A DNA stretch of 48,803 nucleotides from GCA-2861595 sp035536185 (GCA_035536185.1 DATLOM010000076.1:1-48803); one strand, 5' to 3'. Shown: positions 1-8,858, numbered from the stretch's first letter. A program made the numbers and translations. Notes: generated from the sequence alone by a model not told the origin.

Positions 1-174
1 GGGCGCGGCGGCCGGAGGCGGCACCGATGGTGGCGGCGCGGCGAGTGGAGCGCCCAACTCGGGCAATCCTTTGGGTTCTCGCCTGAGTGATCTTGCACCA
101 GCGAAAGGACGTGCTGATCGAGAAAACTCTCCTGCACGTCCCACAGCAGAAACGTCGGCATCGGCCGCCGCGGG

Positions 175-2805
175 TCACTTCTTCTCCGCCAGCGCCGCCT
201 GCGCCGCCGCCAGCCGCGCGATCGGCACCCGGTACGGCGAGCAGCTCACGTAGTCGAGGCCGGCCATGTGGAAGAAGTGGATCGAGTCGGGGTCGCCCCC
301 GTGCTCGCCGCAGATGCCCAGCTTGAGCTCGGGCCGCTTGCTGCGGCCCAGCCACCCGCCCATGCGCACCAGCTCGCCCACGCCACTGGCGTCGATCGTC
401 TCGAACGGGTTGCGCTTGAGCAGGCCCAGCTCCAGGTAGGTGCTCATCATGCGGCCCTCCACGTCGTCACGGCTGAAGCCGAACGTCATCTGCGTTAGGT
501 CGTTGGTGCCGAAGGAGAAGAAGTCGGACTCCTCGGCGATCTCGTCCGCCCGCAGCGCGGCCCGTGGCGTCTCGATCATGGTGCCGATCTGCACGGCGAT
601 GGGCTTCTTCACGCCCTTGGTCGCCGCGGCCACAGCTTCCTCCACCCATGAGCGGGCGAGGGCCATCTCCTCGCGGGTGACGGTGAGGGGGATCATGATC
701 TCGATGACCGGGCGGCCCTTGGCCTTCACCCGCTCGGCGGCCGCCTCCATGAGGGCCCGCACCTGCATGGCGTAGAGGCCCGGCTTCACCACTCCCAAGC
801 GGACGCCCCGGGTGCCGAGCATCGGGTTGAACTCGTGCCACTGGCGGGCCGCGGCGTAGAGGTCCTTCTCCTCGGCCGACAGTCCGGTGGTCGCCTCTTT
901 GATGGCCAGCTCCTCGGTCGAGGGGAGGAACTCGTGCAGCGGCGGGTCGAGGAGGCGCACGGTGACGGGCAGGCCGTCCATGGCTTCGAGGATCTCCAGG
1001 AAGTCGGCTTTCTGGGCGGCCAGCAGCTTCTCGAGGGCGGCGACTTCTTCCTCCGGCGTGTCGGCCAGGATCATGGCCCGCACGATGGGCAGGCGGTCCT
1101 CTCCGAGGAACATGTGCTCGGTGCGACAGAGGCCGATGCCCTCGGCCCCGAACTGGCGGGCGTTGGCCGCGTCGGGGCCGGTGTCGGCGTTGGCCCGCAC
1201 CGCCATCTTCCCCTTGCGGACCTTGTCGGCCCAGCTCAGGATCATGTCGAACTCCTTGGGCGGGGCGATGGTGGACAGCTCGACCGCACCGAGCACGACC
1301 TCGCCGGTGGTGCCGTTGACGGAGATGACGTCGCCCTCGTTCACCGTGGCCCCGCCGGCGGTGAAGCTCTTGCCGCTGATCTTGACCACCTCGGCGCCGA
1401 CAACCGCCGGCTTGCCCCATCCACGGGCGACAACGGCGGCGTGGCTGACCAGCCCTCCTCGGGCGGTGAGGATTCCCTCGGCCACGATCATGCCGTGCAC
1501 GTCCTCGGGTGAGGTCTCACTGCGCACCAAAACGACACGCTCGCCCCGCTCGGAAGCCTCGGCCGCACCGTCAGCGGTGAAGTAGGCCCGCCCGACGGCG
1601 CCTCCCGGCGACGCCGGCAACCCCCTGGCGATGACGTTCAGGTTCTTGCCGGCGAACTGGGGGTGCAGCACCTGGTCAAGGTGGTCGGCGGTGATGCGCT
1701 GGACGGCCTCCTCTTTGGTGATCTTCCAGGTCCGGCCCTTGGTCATGTCGACGGCCATACGGAGGGCAGCGGGGCCGGTGCGCTTGCCCACCCGGGTCTG
1801 GAGCATCCACAGCTTGCCCTGCTCGATGGTGAACTCCGTATCGCACATGTCCCGGTAGTGCTTCTCCAGGCGGTCGAAGATGGCCAGCAGCTCCTTGTGG
1901 ATCTTCGGGAACTTGGCCTTCAAGGCGGACAGCGGCTCGGTGTTGCGGATGCCGGCCACCACGTCCTCGCCCTGGGCGTTGACCAGGAAGTCGCCGTACT
2001 CGCCCTTGGCCCCGGTGGCGGGGTCGCGGGTGAAGCCCACGCCGGTACCGGAGTTGTCGTCACGGTTGCCGAACACCATGGCCTGCACGTTGACGGCGGT
2101 GCCCAGGTCGTGGGGGATGCGCTCACGGTTCCGGTAGGCGACCGCGCGAGGGCCGCTCCATGAGCTGAACACGGCGTCGATGGCGCCCCGTAGCTGGTCG
2201 GCGGGAGCCTGCGGGAACGGCTTGCCGGTGTGACGCTCGACGACCTCCTTGTAGCGCCCCACCAACTTCCTGAGCGCCGGCGCCGAGACCTCGGCATCGC
2301 CGGTGGCGCCGTCGGCCTCCTTGGCCTCGTCCAGCAGTGAGTCGAACTCCGCACCCTCGATGCCCTGCACGATGCGGCCGTACATGGCGATGAAGCGGCG
2401 GTAGGAGTCGTAGGCGAAGCGCTCGTCGTTCGTCTGCTTGGCCAGGCCCTCCACAGACGCGTCGTTGAGGCCCAGGTTGAGAACGGTGTCCATCATCCCC
2501 GGCATGGAGAACTTGGCACCCGAGCGGACGCTCACCAGGAGCGGGTCCTTCGGATCGCCCAGGCGCTTCTTCATGTCCTTCTCGAGCTTCTTCACCTGCT
2601 TGGCGATCTCGGCGTCGAGGCCCTTGGGCCAGCTACCGGTCATGGCCTCCCGGCAGGCATCGGTGGTGATGGTGAAGCCGGGCGGGACGGGCAGCTTGAG
2701 CACCGACGTCATCTCCGCCAAGTTGGCGCCCTTGCCCCCCAGCAGGTCCTTGAGGCTCATCGGGGGCTTGCGGTGCTTGTGGTCGAAGGCGAAGACGAAG
2801 GGCAT
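175..2805 (-). CDS. ppdK: Pyruvate, phosphate dikinase
   Basis: The 876-residue protein interconverts pyruvate, ATP and phosphate with PEP, AMP and pyrophosphate in the cytoplasm. The N-terminal ATP-grasp part starts with GGKGANLAEM. The swivelling phosphohistidine domain has GGLVSHAAVVARG with His near residue 455, the position of the phosphorylated His in the Clostridium symbiosum enzyme. The PEP/pyruvate barrel has GLCRTEHMF, FGTNDLTQMTFGFSRDD and GICGEHGGD, with the catalytic Cys near 832. Length is normal for the family. I chose the ATG at 2805; a TTG at 2832 in the same frame would add nine residues but looks weaker. It follows glyS on the same strand after about 40 bases and may be cotranscribed with it. 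Confidence 0.97.
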   Translation of the reverse strand: MPFVFAFDHKHRKPPMSLKDLLGGKGANLAEMTSVLKLPVPPGFTITTDACREAMTGSWPKGLDAEIAKQVKKLEKDMKKRLGDPKDPLLVSVRSGAKFSMPGMMDTVLNLGLNDASVEGLAKQTNDERFAYDSYRRFIAMYGRIVQGIEGAEFDSLLDEAKEADGATGDAEVSAPALRKLVGRYKEVVERHTGKPFPQAPADQLRGAIDAVFSSWSGPRAVAYRNRERIPHDLGTAVNVQAMVFGNRDDNSGTGVGFTRDPATGAKGEYGDFLVNAQGEDVVAGIRNTEPLSALKAKFPKIHKELLAIFDRLEKHYRDMCDTEFTIEQGKLWMLQTRVGKRTGPAALRMAVDMTKGRTWKITKEEAVQRITADHLDQVLHPQFAGKNLNVIARGLPASPGGAVGRAYFTADGAAEASERGERVVLVRSETSPEDVHGMIVAEGILTARGGLVSHAAVVARGWGKPAVVGAEVVKISGKSFTAGGATVNEGDVISVNGTTGEVVLGAVELSTIAPPKEFDMILSWADKVRKGKMAVRANADTGPDAANARQFGAEGIGLCRTEHMFLGEDRLPIVRAMILADTPEEEVAALEKLLAAQKADFLEILEAMDGLPVTVRLLDPPLHEFLPSTEELAIKEATTGLSAEEKDLYAAARQWHEFNPMLGTRGVRLGVVKPGLYAMQVRALMEAAAERVKAKGRPVIEIMIPLTVTREEMALARSWVEEAVAAATKGVKKPIAVQIGTMIETPRAALRADEIAEESDFFSFGTNDLTQMTFGFSRDDVEGRMMSTYLELGLLKRNPFETIDASGVGELVRMGGWLGRSKRPELKLGICGEHGGDPDSIHFFHMAGLDYVSCSPYRVPIARLAAAQAALAEKK

Positions 2806-2846
2806 GGGCCCGAATCCTACCGACCGCCCCAAAAGGGCGGCTCAGC

Positions 2847-4157
2847 TCAGACGGTCAAACGAGCCCGAAGTTCGTCGACCAGTGCGTCGATCGGCACCCG
2901 AACCTGCTCCAGCGTGTCACGCTCCCGGATGGTGACGGCGCGGTCCTCCAGGCTGTCGAAGTCGACTGTCACGCAGAAGGGCGTGCCTATCTCGTCCTGG
3001 CGCCGGTACCGCTTGCCGATCGACTGGGTCTCGTCGTAGTCGCACATCCAGTGCGGCTGAAGCAGGGAGAGCACCTCTCGCGCCGTGGGCGTCAGCGTGT
3101 CCTTCTTCGACAGGGGCAGCACCGCCACCTTGTAGGGCGCCAGCCGGTGGTTCAGCTTCAGCACGATCCGGCCTTCGCCACCCACCTCGTCCTCGCCGTA
3201 TGCAGCCAGGAGGAACGCCATCATGGCTCTCGTGGCTCCCGCCGCTGGCTCGATGACATGGGGCACGTAGCGCTCGTTGGTGCCCTGGTCGAAGTACTCG
3301 AGCTTCTCCCCCGACGCCTCGGCGTGGGCCTTCAGGTCGAAGTCGGTTCGGTTGGCGATGCCCTCCAGCTCGCCCCAGCCCCACGGGTAGGCGAACTCCA
3401 CGTCGGCCGTTCCCGCCGAGTAGTGCGAGAGCTCCTCGGGGTCGTGGTGGCGCAGGCGCAGCATGTCCTCGGGAATGCCGAGGTCGGAGTACCAGGCCAG
3501 GCGGGTGTCGCACCAGTACTCGAACCACTGCTTGGCCTCGTCGGGAGGGACGAAGTACTCCATCTCCATCTGCTCGAACTCTCGGGTGCGGAACACGAAG
3601 TTGCCGGGCGTGATCTCGTTGCGGAACGACTTGCCCATCTGGGCGATGCCGAACGGAGGCTTCTTGCGCGTGGTCTGCAGCACGTTGAGGAAGTTGACGA
3701 ACATGCCCTGAGCGGTCTCGGGCCGGAAGTAGGCGACGTTCGCGCCCTCTTCCACCGGGCCGACGAACGTCTTGAACATCATGTTGAAGGCGCGGGCCTC
3801 GGTGAGGTCGGTCGAGCCGCACTTCGGGCACGTGCCCTCTATGTGATCGGCCCGCCAGCGCTCCTTGCAGTTGCGGCAGTCGACCAGCGGGTCGGTGAAG
3901 TTGGCCAGGTGCCCCGAGGCCTCCCACACCTTGGGACTGGACAGGATGGCGGCGTCGATTCCCACGACGTCGTCGCGCATCTGCACCATCGCCCGCCACC
4001 ACGCCTCCTTGACGTTGCGCAGCAGGAGCACGCCGAGGGGCCCGTAGTCGTAGGTGGATCGGAAGCCCCCGTAGATCTCGCTGGACGGGAACACGAAGCC
4101 CCTGCGCTTGCAGAGGTTGACGATCGTCTCCGCCAGCTCCGGGTCGGGGGCGGCCAT
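2847..4157 (-). CDS. glyS: Glycyl-tRNA synthetase, single-chain dimeric (alpha2) type
   Basis: The 436-residue class II aminoacyl-tRNA synthetase charges tRNA-Gly. The N-terminus reads LCKRRGFVFPSSEIYGG, then STYDYGPLGVLL, typical of the eukaryote-like GlyRS of Actinobacteria rather than the alpha2beta2 enzyme. Motif 2 is visible as FRNEITPGNFVFRTREFEQ and a motif-3 region as GATRAMMAFLLAAYGEDE. A cysteine pair set (CRNCKERW, then CPKCGS) forms a probable zinc ribbon in the insertion. The C-terminal anticodon-binding domain starts near LAPYKVAVLPL. The ATG at 4157 is the natural start. The gene lies between recO and ppdK on the same strand with short spacers, so one transcript is likely. Confidence 0.97.
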   Translation of the reverse strand: MAAPDPELAETIVNLCKRRGFVFPSSEIYGGFRSTYDYGPLGVLLLRNVKEAWWRAMVQMRDDVVGIDAAILSSPKVWEASGHLANFTDPLVDCRNCKERWRADHIEGTCPKCGSTDLTEARAFNMMFKTFVGPVEEGANVAYFRPETAQGMFVNFLNVLQTTRKKPPFGIAQMGKSFRNEITPGNFVFRTREFEQMEMEYFVPPDEAKQWFEYWCDTRLAWYSDLGIPEDMLRLRHHDPEELSHYSAGTADVEFAYPWGWGELEGIANRTDFDLKAHAEASGEKLEYFDQGTNERYVPHVIEPAAGATRAMMAFLLAAYGEDEVGGEGRIVLKLNHRLAPYKVAVLPLSKKDTLTPTAREVLSLLQPHWMCDYDETQSIGKRYRRQDEIGTPFCVTVDFDSLEDRAVTIRERDTLEQVRVPIDALVDELRARLTV

Positions 4158-4196
4158 GGGGTCGAATGTAATGGAGGGGCTGCTTACCGCCGCCGC

Positions 4197-4925
4197 TCAG
4201 CCGGAACGGTCGAGGACGTGGAGGGTGCGGAGGCGGCGCTCCAGGTGGTGCTCCAGAGAGCTGGTGGCGAGGTGCTCGACTTCCAGCACGACGGGGCCGG
4301 CCGGCTCGTCCAGGGCCGCGGCCAGGCCGCCCCCGAGGACGCGGCGCAGGAGGACCAGGGCCTCAGGACTCACAGGCACGCCGCGGCGGCACGAGCGACA
4401 GAGGGCGCCGCCCTCGACCAGATCGAAGGCCACGAGATCCTCGGGCGCACCACAGGTCGCGCACTGCTCGAGCAGCGGGTGGGCGCCTTCAGCCGAGAGC
4501 AGCTTCCAGAAGAACGCGGCCAACAGGAGGGGGGCGTCCCGGGCGGCCAGCGACCGCAGGGCACCCACCAGCATCGAGTAGAGCCGGGCGCTCGGCTCGC
4601 GCTCCTGGGCCACCTGGTCCACCACCTCCAGCAGGCTCTGGGCCCGCCCCATCCGATCGAGATCCTCACGGATCAAGCGGAAGTGGTCGAGGGTTTCGGC
4701 CTGGGTGACGATGTCCAGGTCCCGGCCCTCGTACATGAGCAGGCTGACGTGGCTGATCGGCTCCAGGCGCGACCCGAACCGGCTCTTCGTCTTGCGCACT
4801 CCCTTGGCCACGGCCCGGACCTTGCCGTGCCCCGGCGTGACCAGGGTGACGATGCGGTCGGCCTCCCCCAGCTTGATGGTGCGCAGCACCACCCCCTGGT
4901 CCCGGTACAACCGGCTCGGGCTCAC
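4197..4925 (-). CDS. recO: DNA repair protein RecO
   Basis: The 242-residue protein is a recombination mediator that helps RecR load RecA onto SSB-coated single-stranded DNA. The N-terminal OB-fold starts SRLYRDQGVVLRTIKLGEAD, followed by VTPGHGKVRAVAKGVRKTKS and FGSRLEPIS, all standard RecO signatures. A C-terminal zinc-binding CATC...CRSC pair set is present. The open frame extends upstream to 5222, but that part is translated hairpin repeat and the uppS 3' end; the GTG at 4925 places the first residues just before the conserved OB-fold. It is downstream of uppS on the same strand, an order common in Actinobacteria. Confidence 0.93.
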   Translation of the reverse strand: MSPSRLYRDQGVVLRTIKLGEADRIVTLVTPGHGKVRAVAKGVRKTKSRFGSRLEPISHVSLLMYEGRDLDIVTQAETLDHFRLIREDLDRMGRAQSLLEVVDQVAQEREPSARLYSMLVGALRSLAARDAPLLLAAFFWKLLSAEGAHPLLEQCATCGAPEDLVAFDLVEGGALCRSCRRGVPVSPEALVLLRRVLGGGLAAALDEPAGPVVLEVEHLATSSLEHHLERRLRTLHVLDRSG

Positions 4926-4938
4926 CGCTCCCCCACGC

Positions 4939-5053
4939 TGCGAGTACATTGGGGGCGTTTTCCCCCCGCTATGTCCTCGCAAGGGAAGCGGGTGGCCGGC
5001 CCCTCGACGTTGCGAGTACATGGGGGGCGTTTTCGGCCCCCTATGTACTCGCA
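4939..5053. repeat. Two tandem copies of a 43-base perfect or near-perfect hairpin
   Basis: Copy A spans 4939-4981 and copy B 5011-5053, separated by 29 bases. Each has outer arms TGCGAGTACAT and ATGTACTCGCA (perfect in B, one mismatch in A), an inner G-run/C-run pairing and a short loop containing GTTTTC. The pair fills nearly the whole 139-base gap between the uppS stop and the recO start, and would be in the uppS-recO mRNA. No T-run follows either hairpin, so simple intrinsic termination is not obvious. They look like a REP-like palindromic repeat or an RNA processing/stability element. Confidence 0.8.
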
Positions 5054-5064
5054 ACCGAAGGGGG

Positions 5065-5784
5065 TCATACGTCGAGGCCGCCGAAGCGGCGGTCGCGGCG
5101 CTGGAACTCGCGGACGGCCTCGAACAGGTTCTCCCGGCGGAAGTCCGGCCAGAGCACGTCGGTGAAGACCAGCTCGCTGTAGGCCAGCTCCCACAGCAGG
5201 AAGTTGGAGATACGGAACTCACCGGAGGTGCGTATCACCAGGTCCGGGTCCGGCATGTCGGGCAGGTACAGCCGGGTGCGGATGGCCTTCTCGTCGACCT
5301 TGTCGGCCGGCACCCCGTCGGCCACCAGTGCACGGACGGCATCCACGATCTCGGCACGGCCGCCGTAGTTGAAAGCGATGGTGAGGGTCATGGTGCGGTT
5401 CTTCTTCGTGAGCTCCACCGACTCGTCCATGCGCCGGATCAGGCGGCGGGGCACCCTCCAGTCACGCCGGCCGGCGAAGCGGATACGGACGCCCCGCTCG
5501 TGCATCTCGTCCCGCCGGCGCACGAGGAGCGACTCGTTGAAGCGCATGAGGTAGCGGACCTCGTCGACCGGCCGTTTCCAGTTCTCGGTGGAAAAGGCGT
5601 AGACCGTGAGCCAGCCGATGCCCAGCTCCAGCGCCCCCTCCACCGCGTCGAACAGCGCCTCCTCACCGGCGGCGTGCCCCTGCGTGCGGGGCAGGCCACG
5701 TTTGTTGGCCCAGCGCCCGTTGCCGTCCATCACGCACCCGATGTGGACCGGTAGATGCCGCGGGTCGATGCCGTCCAGCTCCAC
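5065..5784 (-). CDS. uppS: Isoprenyl (undecaprenyl-type) diphosphate synthase, cis-prenyltransferase
   Basis: The 239-residue enzyme condenses isopentenyl diphosphate units in cis onto an allylic primer to make the polyprenyl diphosphate carrier for cell-wall synthesis. Signatures in order are HIGCVMDGNGRWANKRGLPR with the catalytic Asp, AFSTENWKRP, AFNYGGRAEI and RTSGEFRISNFLLWE. Length is normal for UppS. A much longer open frame runs upstream to 6723, but only the part after 5784 resembles the family, so I chose the GTG at 5784. It is divergent from the YihY gene across a gap of under 100 bases, and upstream of recO. Confidence 0.95.
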   Translation of the reverse strand: MELDGIDPRHLPVHIGCVMDGNGRWANKRGLPRTQGHAAGEEALFDAVEGALELGIGWLTVYAFSTENWKRPVDEVRYLMRFNESLLVRRRDEMHERGVRIRFAGRRDWRVPRRLIRRMDESVELTKKNRTMTLTIAFNYGGRAEIVDAVRALVADGVPADKVDEKAIRTRLYLPDMPDPDLVIRTSGEFRISNFLLWELAYSELVFTDVLWPDFRRENLFEAVREFQRRDRRFGGLDV

Positions 5785-5880
5785 AGGGCGACGGTACCTC
5801 GCCGGGGGCCCCGCGCCGGCGACCGACGAGTGGAGGTTCCATGGAGGTTCTGTGGACACTGGCTCGGGTAGAGCGCACTC

Positions 5881-6786
5881 GTGATCGACCGGATCCTGGG
5901 CCCGCTGGCCCGGCGCTGGGCATGGGCCGACACGTTGCTCCGCGTCCAGAAGCGGTTCGAGGAGGTTCACGGCAACTACCTGGCCGCCGCGGTCACCCTC
6001 ACCGCCTTCCTTTCGCTCTTTCCCCTGATGTTGTTCATCACCGGCGTGGTCGGCTTCTTCTCCCGCAACTCTTCGGACCTGCCGGCCGAGATCATCAGCC
6101 GCCTCGGCATCCCTCCCGGTGGCGACGCCGCCGACATGTTGACCCGCGCCGTCGTCAAGGCCGAGCAGAGCCGAAGGGCGGCCTCGGTCGTCGGAGTTCT
6201 CGGTCTGTTGTGGTCCGGCCTCGGCGTGGTGGCTTCCTTCCAGTTCGCTTTCGATTCCGTATGGCAAGTCTCGGGCCGTGGCCTCAAGGACAAGGCGTTC
6301 GGGCTGGCGTGGCTGGGTGGTGCCGGCCTCATCTTCTTGCTCTCTTTCGCGGTGACGAGCGCCTTGAGGATCCTCCCGGGGCCGGCCTGGCCGGTGGCCC
6401 TTGTGGTGAGCCTGAGCGTCTCCGCCGCGCTCTGGCTCTGGACCTTCCAGGCCCTCACCAACAGGGCCGTCGGCTGGAAGGCGTTGGTCCCTGGTGCCGT
6501 GCTCGGCGCCATCGGGCTGGAGCTGCTCAAGATGGTGGGCGCCCTCTACGTACCCCGCGTGGTGGCGTCCTCCTCCGCCCTGTACGGCTCGATCGGCGTG
6601 GTCTTCGCCGTCCTGGCCTGGCTCCTCGTGTTCGGGCGCCTCGTGGTGTACTCCACCGTGCTCAACGTCGTTCGGTGGGAGGAGGACCACGGCACCGACA
6701 CGGTCGAGATCGAGCTTCCCCACATGCCCGGCGAGGTTCCGGTGACGGCCAACCGGGCCGGCGAGGCTCAGCCCGTCCAGACCTAG
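5881..6786 (+). CDS. YihY/BrkB family integral membrane protein
   Basis: The 301-residue protein has about six hydrophobic segments and the family's typical opening: a short cytoplasmic stretch (RFEEVHGNYLAAAVTLTAFL), then SLFPLMLFITGVVGF. The family is named for old RNase BN and Brk assignments that did not hold up; the real function is unsettled. The GTG at 5881 is used. The stop codon TAG lies inside the left end of the palindromic element at 6783-6947, so the 3' end of the mRNA would form or end in that hairpin. It is divergent from uppS and upstream of aroC. Confidence 0.88.
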   Translation: MIDRILGPLARRWAWADTLLRVQKRFEEVHGNYLAAAVTLTAFLSLFPLMLFITGVVGFFSRNSSDLPAEIISRLGIPPGGDAADMLTRAVVKAEQSRRAASVVGVLGLLWSGLGVVASFQFAFDSVWQVSGRGLKDKAFGLAWLGGAGLIFLLSFAVTSALRILPGPAWPVALVVSLSVSAALWLWTFQALTNRAVGWKALVPGAVLGAIGLELLKMVGALYVPRVVASSSALYGSIGVVFAVLAWLLVFGRLVVYSTVLNVVRWEEDHGTDTVEIELPHMPGEVPVTANRAGEAQPVQT

Positions 6787-6947
6787 TGCCCCGTCAGGTG
6801 ACGTTGGCGATGTTCACGGCGAGCCAGGGGCGCCGCTGGCAAGGCCGCAGGACGAAGGCGCACACGCCGTGCGTCGAGGACGAGAACGAAGCCAGCGGTG
6901 GTCCTGGCCGTCGTGAACGCGGCAAACGTTGCCTGACGGGGCACTAG
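6783..6947. repeat. MITE-like 165-bp imperfect palindrome
   Basis: The left end CTAGTGCCCCGTCAGG is matched exactly, in inverted orientation, by the right end. Arm similarity continues inward at roughly 75-80 percent for about 60 bases, through paired TTCACG and CCGCTGGC blocks. The centre CGCAC-ACGCC-GTGCG closes the fold at about 6866. The whole element therefore folds as one long hairpin. It has no coding capacity of its own. CTAG at both ends could be a target-site duplication, as in some IS5-family elements. It separates yihY from aroC and contains the yihY stop codon. Confidence 0.75.
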
Positions 6948-6987
6948 ACAGCCCTGTTCCCACGGGCGGCCCCGATACGGTGCCCCC

Positions 6988-8079
6988 ATGGGTGGCAGCA
7001 GCTTCGGCCAGCAGTTCCGGATCACCACGTTCGGCGAGTCGCACGGCACGGGCCTCGGCGTGGTGGTCGACGGTTGCCCGCCCCGCCTGCCCATCGCCGT
7101 CGAGGAGATCCAGCACGACCTCGACCGCCGGCGTCCGGGCCAGAGCCGCCTGACCACCCAACGGAAAGAGGGTGACGTGGCCGAGTTGCTGTCCGGCGTG
7201 TTCGACGGAGTCACCCTCGGGACGCCGATCGCCATCCTCATCCGCAACGCCGACGCCGTACCCGGTGCCTATGAGGCCATGAAGGACGTCTTCCGGCCGT
7301 CCCACGCCGACTACACGACCGAGGCCAAGTACGGCACCAGGGACTGGCGGGGCGGCGGCCGGGCCAGCGCCCGCGAGACGGCCGCCCGGGTGGCCGCCGG
7401 CGCCATCGCCCGCAAGCTCCTTCGGGTGGGCGCCGGCGTCGAGGTGCTGGCGTGGGTGAGCCAGGTGCACGAGATCGACGCCGACATCGATGCCGGCGCG
7501 GTCACCGAGGCCGCCGTGGAGGCCAACCCCGTCCGCTGCCCCGATCCGGCGGCCGCGGAGGCCATGACCGCGGCCATCGAAGAAGCTCGACGCCAGGGCG
7601 ATTCGCTCGGAGGCGTGGTGGAGTGCGTCGCCCGCAACGTGCCGCCCGGGCTCGGCGAGCCGGTGTTCGACAAGCTGGAGGCCGACCTGGCCCGTGCCCT
7701 CATGTCGCTGCCGGCGTCGAAGGGCTTCGAGATCGGCAGCGGCTTTGCCGGCGCCCGCCTCACCGGCAGCACCCACAACGACGCCTTCGTCACCGGTCCC
7801 GACGGTCGTCCCCGCACGCTCACCAACCGCTCCGGCGGGGTCCAGGGCGGCATATCCAACGGGGAAAACGTGGTGGTGCGGGTGGCCTTCAAGCCCACGG
7901 CCACCATCGCCCAGGCCCAGCAGACGGTGGACCGCGAAGGCGCCGAAGTCAGCTTGGAGGCCAAGGGCCGCCACGATCCGTGCGTGCTCCCCAGGGCCGT
8001 GCCTCTGGTGGAGGCCATGGTCTGCCTGGTGCTGGCCGACCACTGGCTGCGCCAGCGGACCGTCGACGTCCTCGGCTGA
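6988..8079 (+). CDS. aroC: Chorismate synthase
   Basis: The 363-residue enzyme makes chorismate from 5-enolpyruvylshikimate-3-phosphate, the last common step to aromatic amino acids, and needs reduced FMN. It opens with SFGQQFRITTFGESHG, the family signature, then GCPPRLPI, and has the arginine-rich DLDRRRPGQSRLTTQR stretch, DWRGGGRASARETAARVAAG and GGVQGGISNGENVVVRVAFKP. It starts at the ATG at 6988, about 40 bases after the palindromic element. Length is normal. No other shikimate-pathway gene is nearby. Confidence 0.97.
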   Translation: MGGSSFGQQFRITTFGESHGTGLGVVVDGCPPRLPIAVEEIQHDLDRRRPGQSRLTTQRKEGDVAELLSGVFDGVTLGTPIAILIRNADAVPGAYEAMKDVFRPSHADYTTEAKYGTRDWRGGGRASARETAARVAAGAIARKLLRVGAGVEVLAWVSQVHEIDADIDAGAVTEAAVEANPVRCPDPAAAEAMTAAIEEARRQGDSLGGVVECVARNVPPGLGEPVFDKLEADLARALMSLPASKGFEIGSGFAGARLTGSTHNDAFVTGPDGRPRTLTNRSGGVQGGISNGENVVVRVAFKPTATIAQAQQTVDREGAEVSLEAKGRHDPCVLPRAVPLVEAMVCLVLADHWLRQRTVDVLG

Positions 8080-8096
8080 CCCCGGGCGGCGAGCTT

Positions 8097-8858
8097 CTAC
8101 GGCGGCGCGATGTGGACCTCGACGTCCTGGGTCTCGGCCGGCGTCGGTCCCCAGGGGGTGCCGTAGGCGCAGCTGATGGTCAGGTTTCCGGGTGCCTCGG
8201 CGAGGAGGCGGACGACGTGGCGAGGCGGGGGGTCGGGTGCGAACACCTGGGAGACGACGGTGGCGGCGGCGCCGGGGACGACGACGGTCCAGAAATGGCC
8301 GGGGCGGACGGTCGTGGGCAGAACGATCTCGAACTCCTGGCCGGCGGTGGCCTGCACCACGGCGCTGCCGGCGGGTACGTCCACCGGCGGCGGGGGCGCC
8401 GGTGCCGTGGGAGCCGTCTCCGCCGGCGGCCCCTGCTCGAGCAGCGGGTCGTAGGCGGCAGGGGGAGGCTCGGGGGTCTCGGAGACCCAGATCCACCCGT
8501 CGCGCTCCTCAGCCCGGTGGATGGGCAGGTAGCCCGGCTTCAGCTTGCACAGCGTCTCGGGCTTGTTGACCCTGGCCGGGACCAGGTTCTCCCCCGTCTT
8601 CAGGTCGTAGAGGAAGACATGGCGGGGGCAGCGCAGGCTGTCGTCGAACAGTGTCGCCCCGTCGAGCGGCGTGCCCTGGTGCGGGCAGTAGGCGGCGAAG
8701 GCGGCCACGGCGCCGCTCTCCAGGCGCACCATGAGGACCTCGGCCCGGCCGACCTTGGCCCCCCTCAGGTGAGGCTCCCCCGGCTGTGCCGTCAGGAGCT
8801 TGTCGCTGCGCATGACCCGGCGTAACTCGGGGCTCTCCACGCCACGAAAGGTAGTCAC
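8097..8858 (-). CDS. Rieske [2Fe-2S] domain protein with a chagasin-like C-terminal domain
   Basis: The protein is about 253 residues from a GTG at 8858, or 238 from the ATG at 8813. The N-terminal half is a Rieske domain with CPHQGTPLDG and CPRHVFLYD, giving the Cys-X-His and Cys-X2-His cluster ligands. A proline-rich linker follows. The last 90 residues contain PTTVRPGHFWTV and AYGTPWG, spaced and placed like the loops of chagasin (I42) protease inhibitors; this second assignment is tentative. There is no signal peptide. It converges on aroC with an 17-base gap. It could be an electron-transfer or redox-sensing protein; the partner is unknown. Confidence 0.7.
   Translation of the reverse strand: MTTFRGVESPELRRVMRSDKLLTAQPGEPHLRGAKVGRAEVLMVRLESGAVAAFAAYCPHQGTPLDGATLFDDSLRCPRHVFLYDLKTGENLVPARVNKPETLCKLKPGYLPIHRAEERDGWIWVSETPEPPPAAYDPLLEQGPPAETAPTAPAPPPPVDVPAGSAVVQATAGQEFEIVLPTTVRPGHFWTVVVPGAAATVVSQVFAPDPPPRHVVRLLAEAPGNLTISCAYGTPWGPTPAETQDVEVHIAPP

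Noticed and set aside
1..174. Possible Gly/Ala-rich 3' end of a plus-strand gene entering the window
   Set aside because: All three frames are short and low in complexity, and the only one that stays open would overlap the end of ppdK by about 80 bases. Nothing in it is recognisable.
3051..5165. 704-codon plus-strand open frame
   Set aside because: It is antisense to glyS and recO and rich in His, Val, Arg and Gly, the usual shadow of a GC-rich gene. The minus-strand proteins match known families over their full length.
5785..6723. N-terminal extension of UppS to 552 residues
   Set aside because: The added part is antisense to the YihY gene and has the composition of a shadow frame; the conserved domain is complete from 5784.
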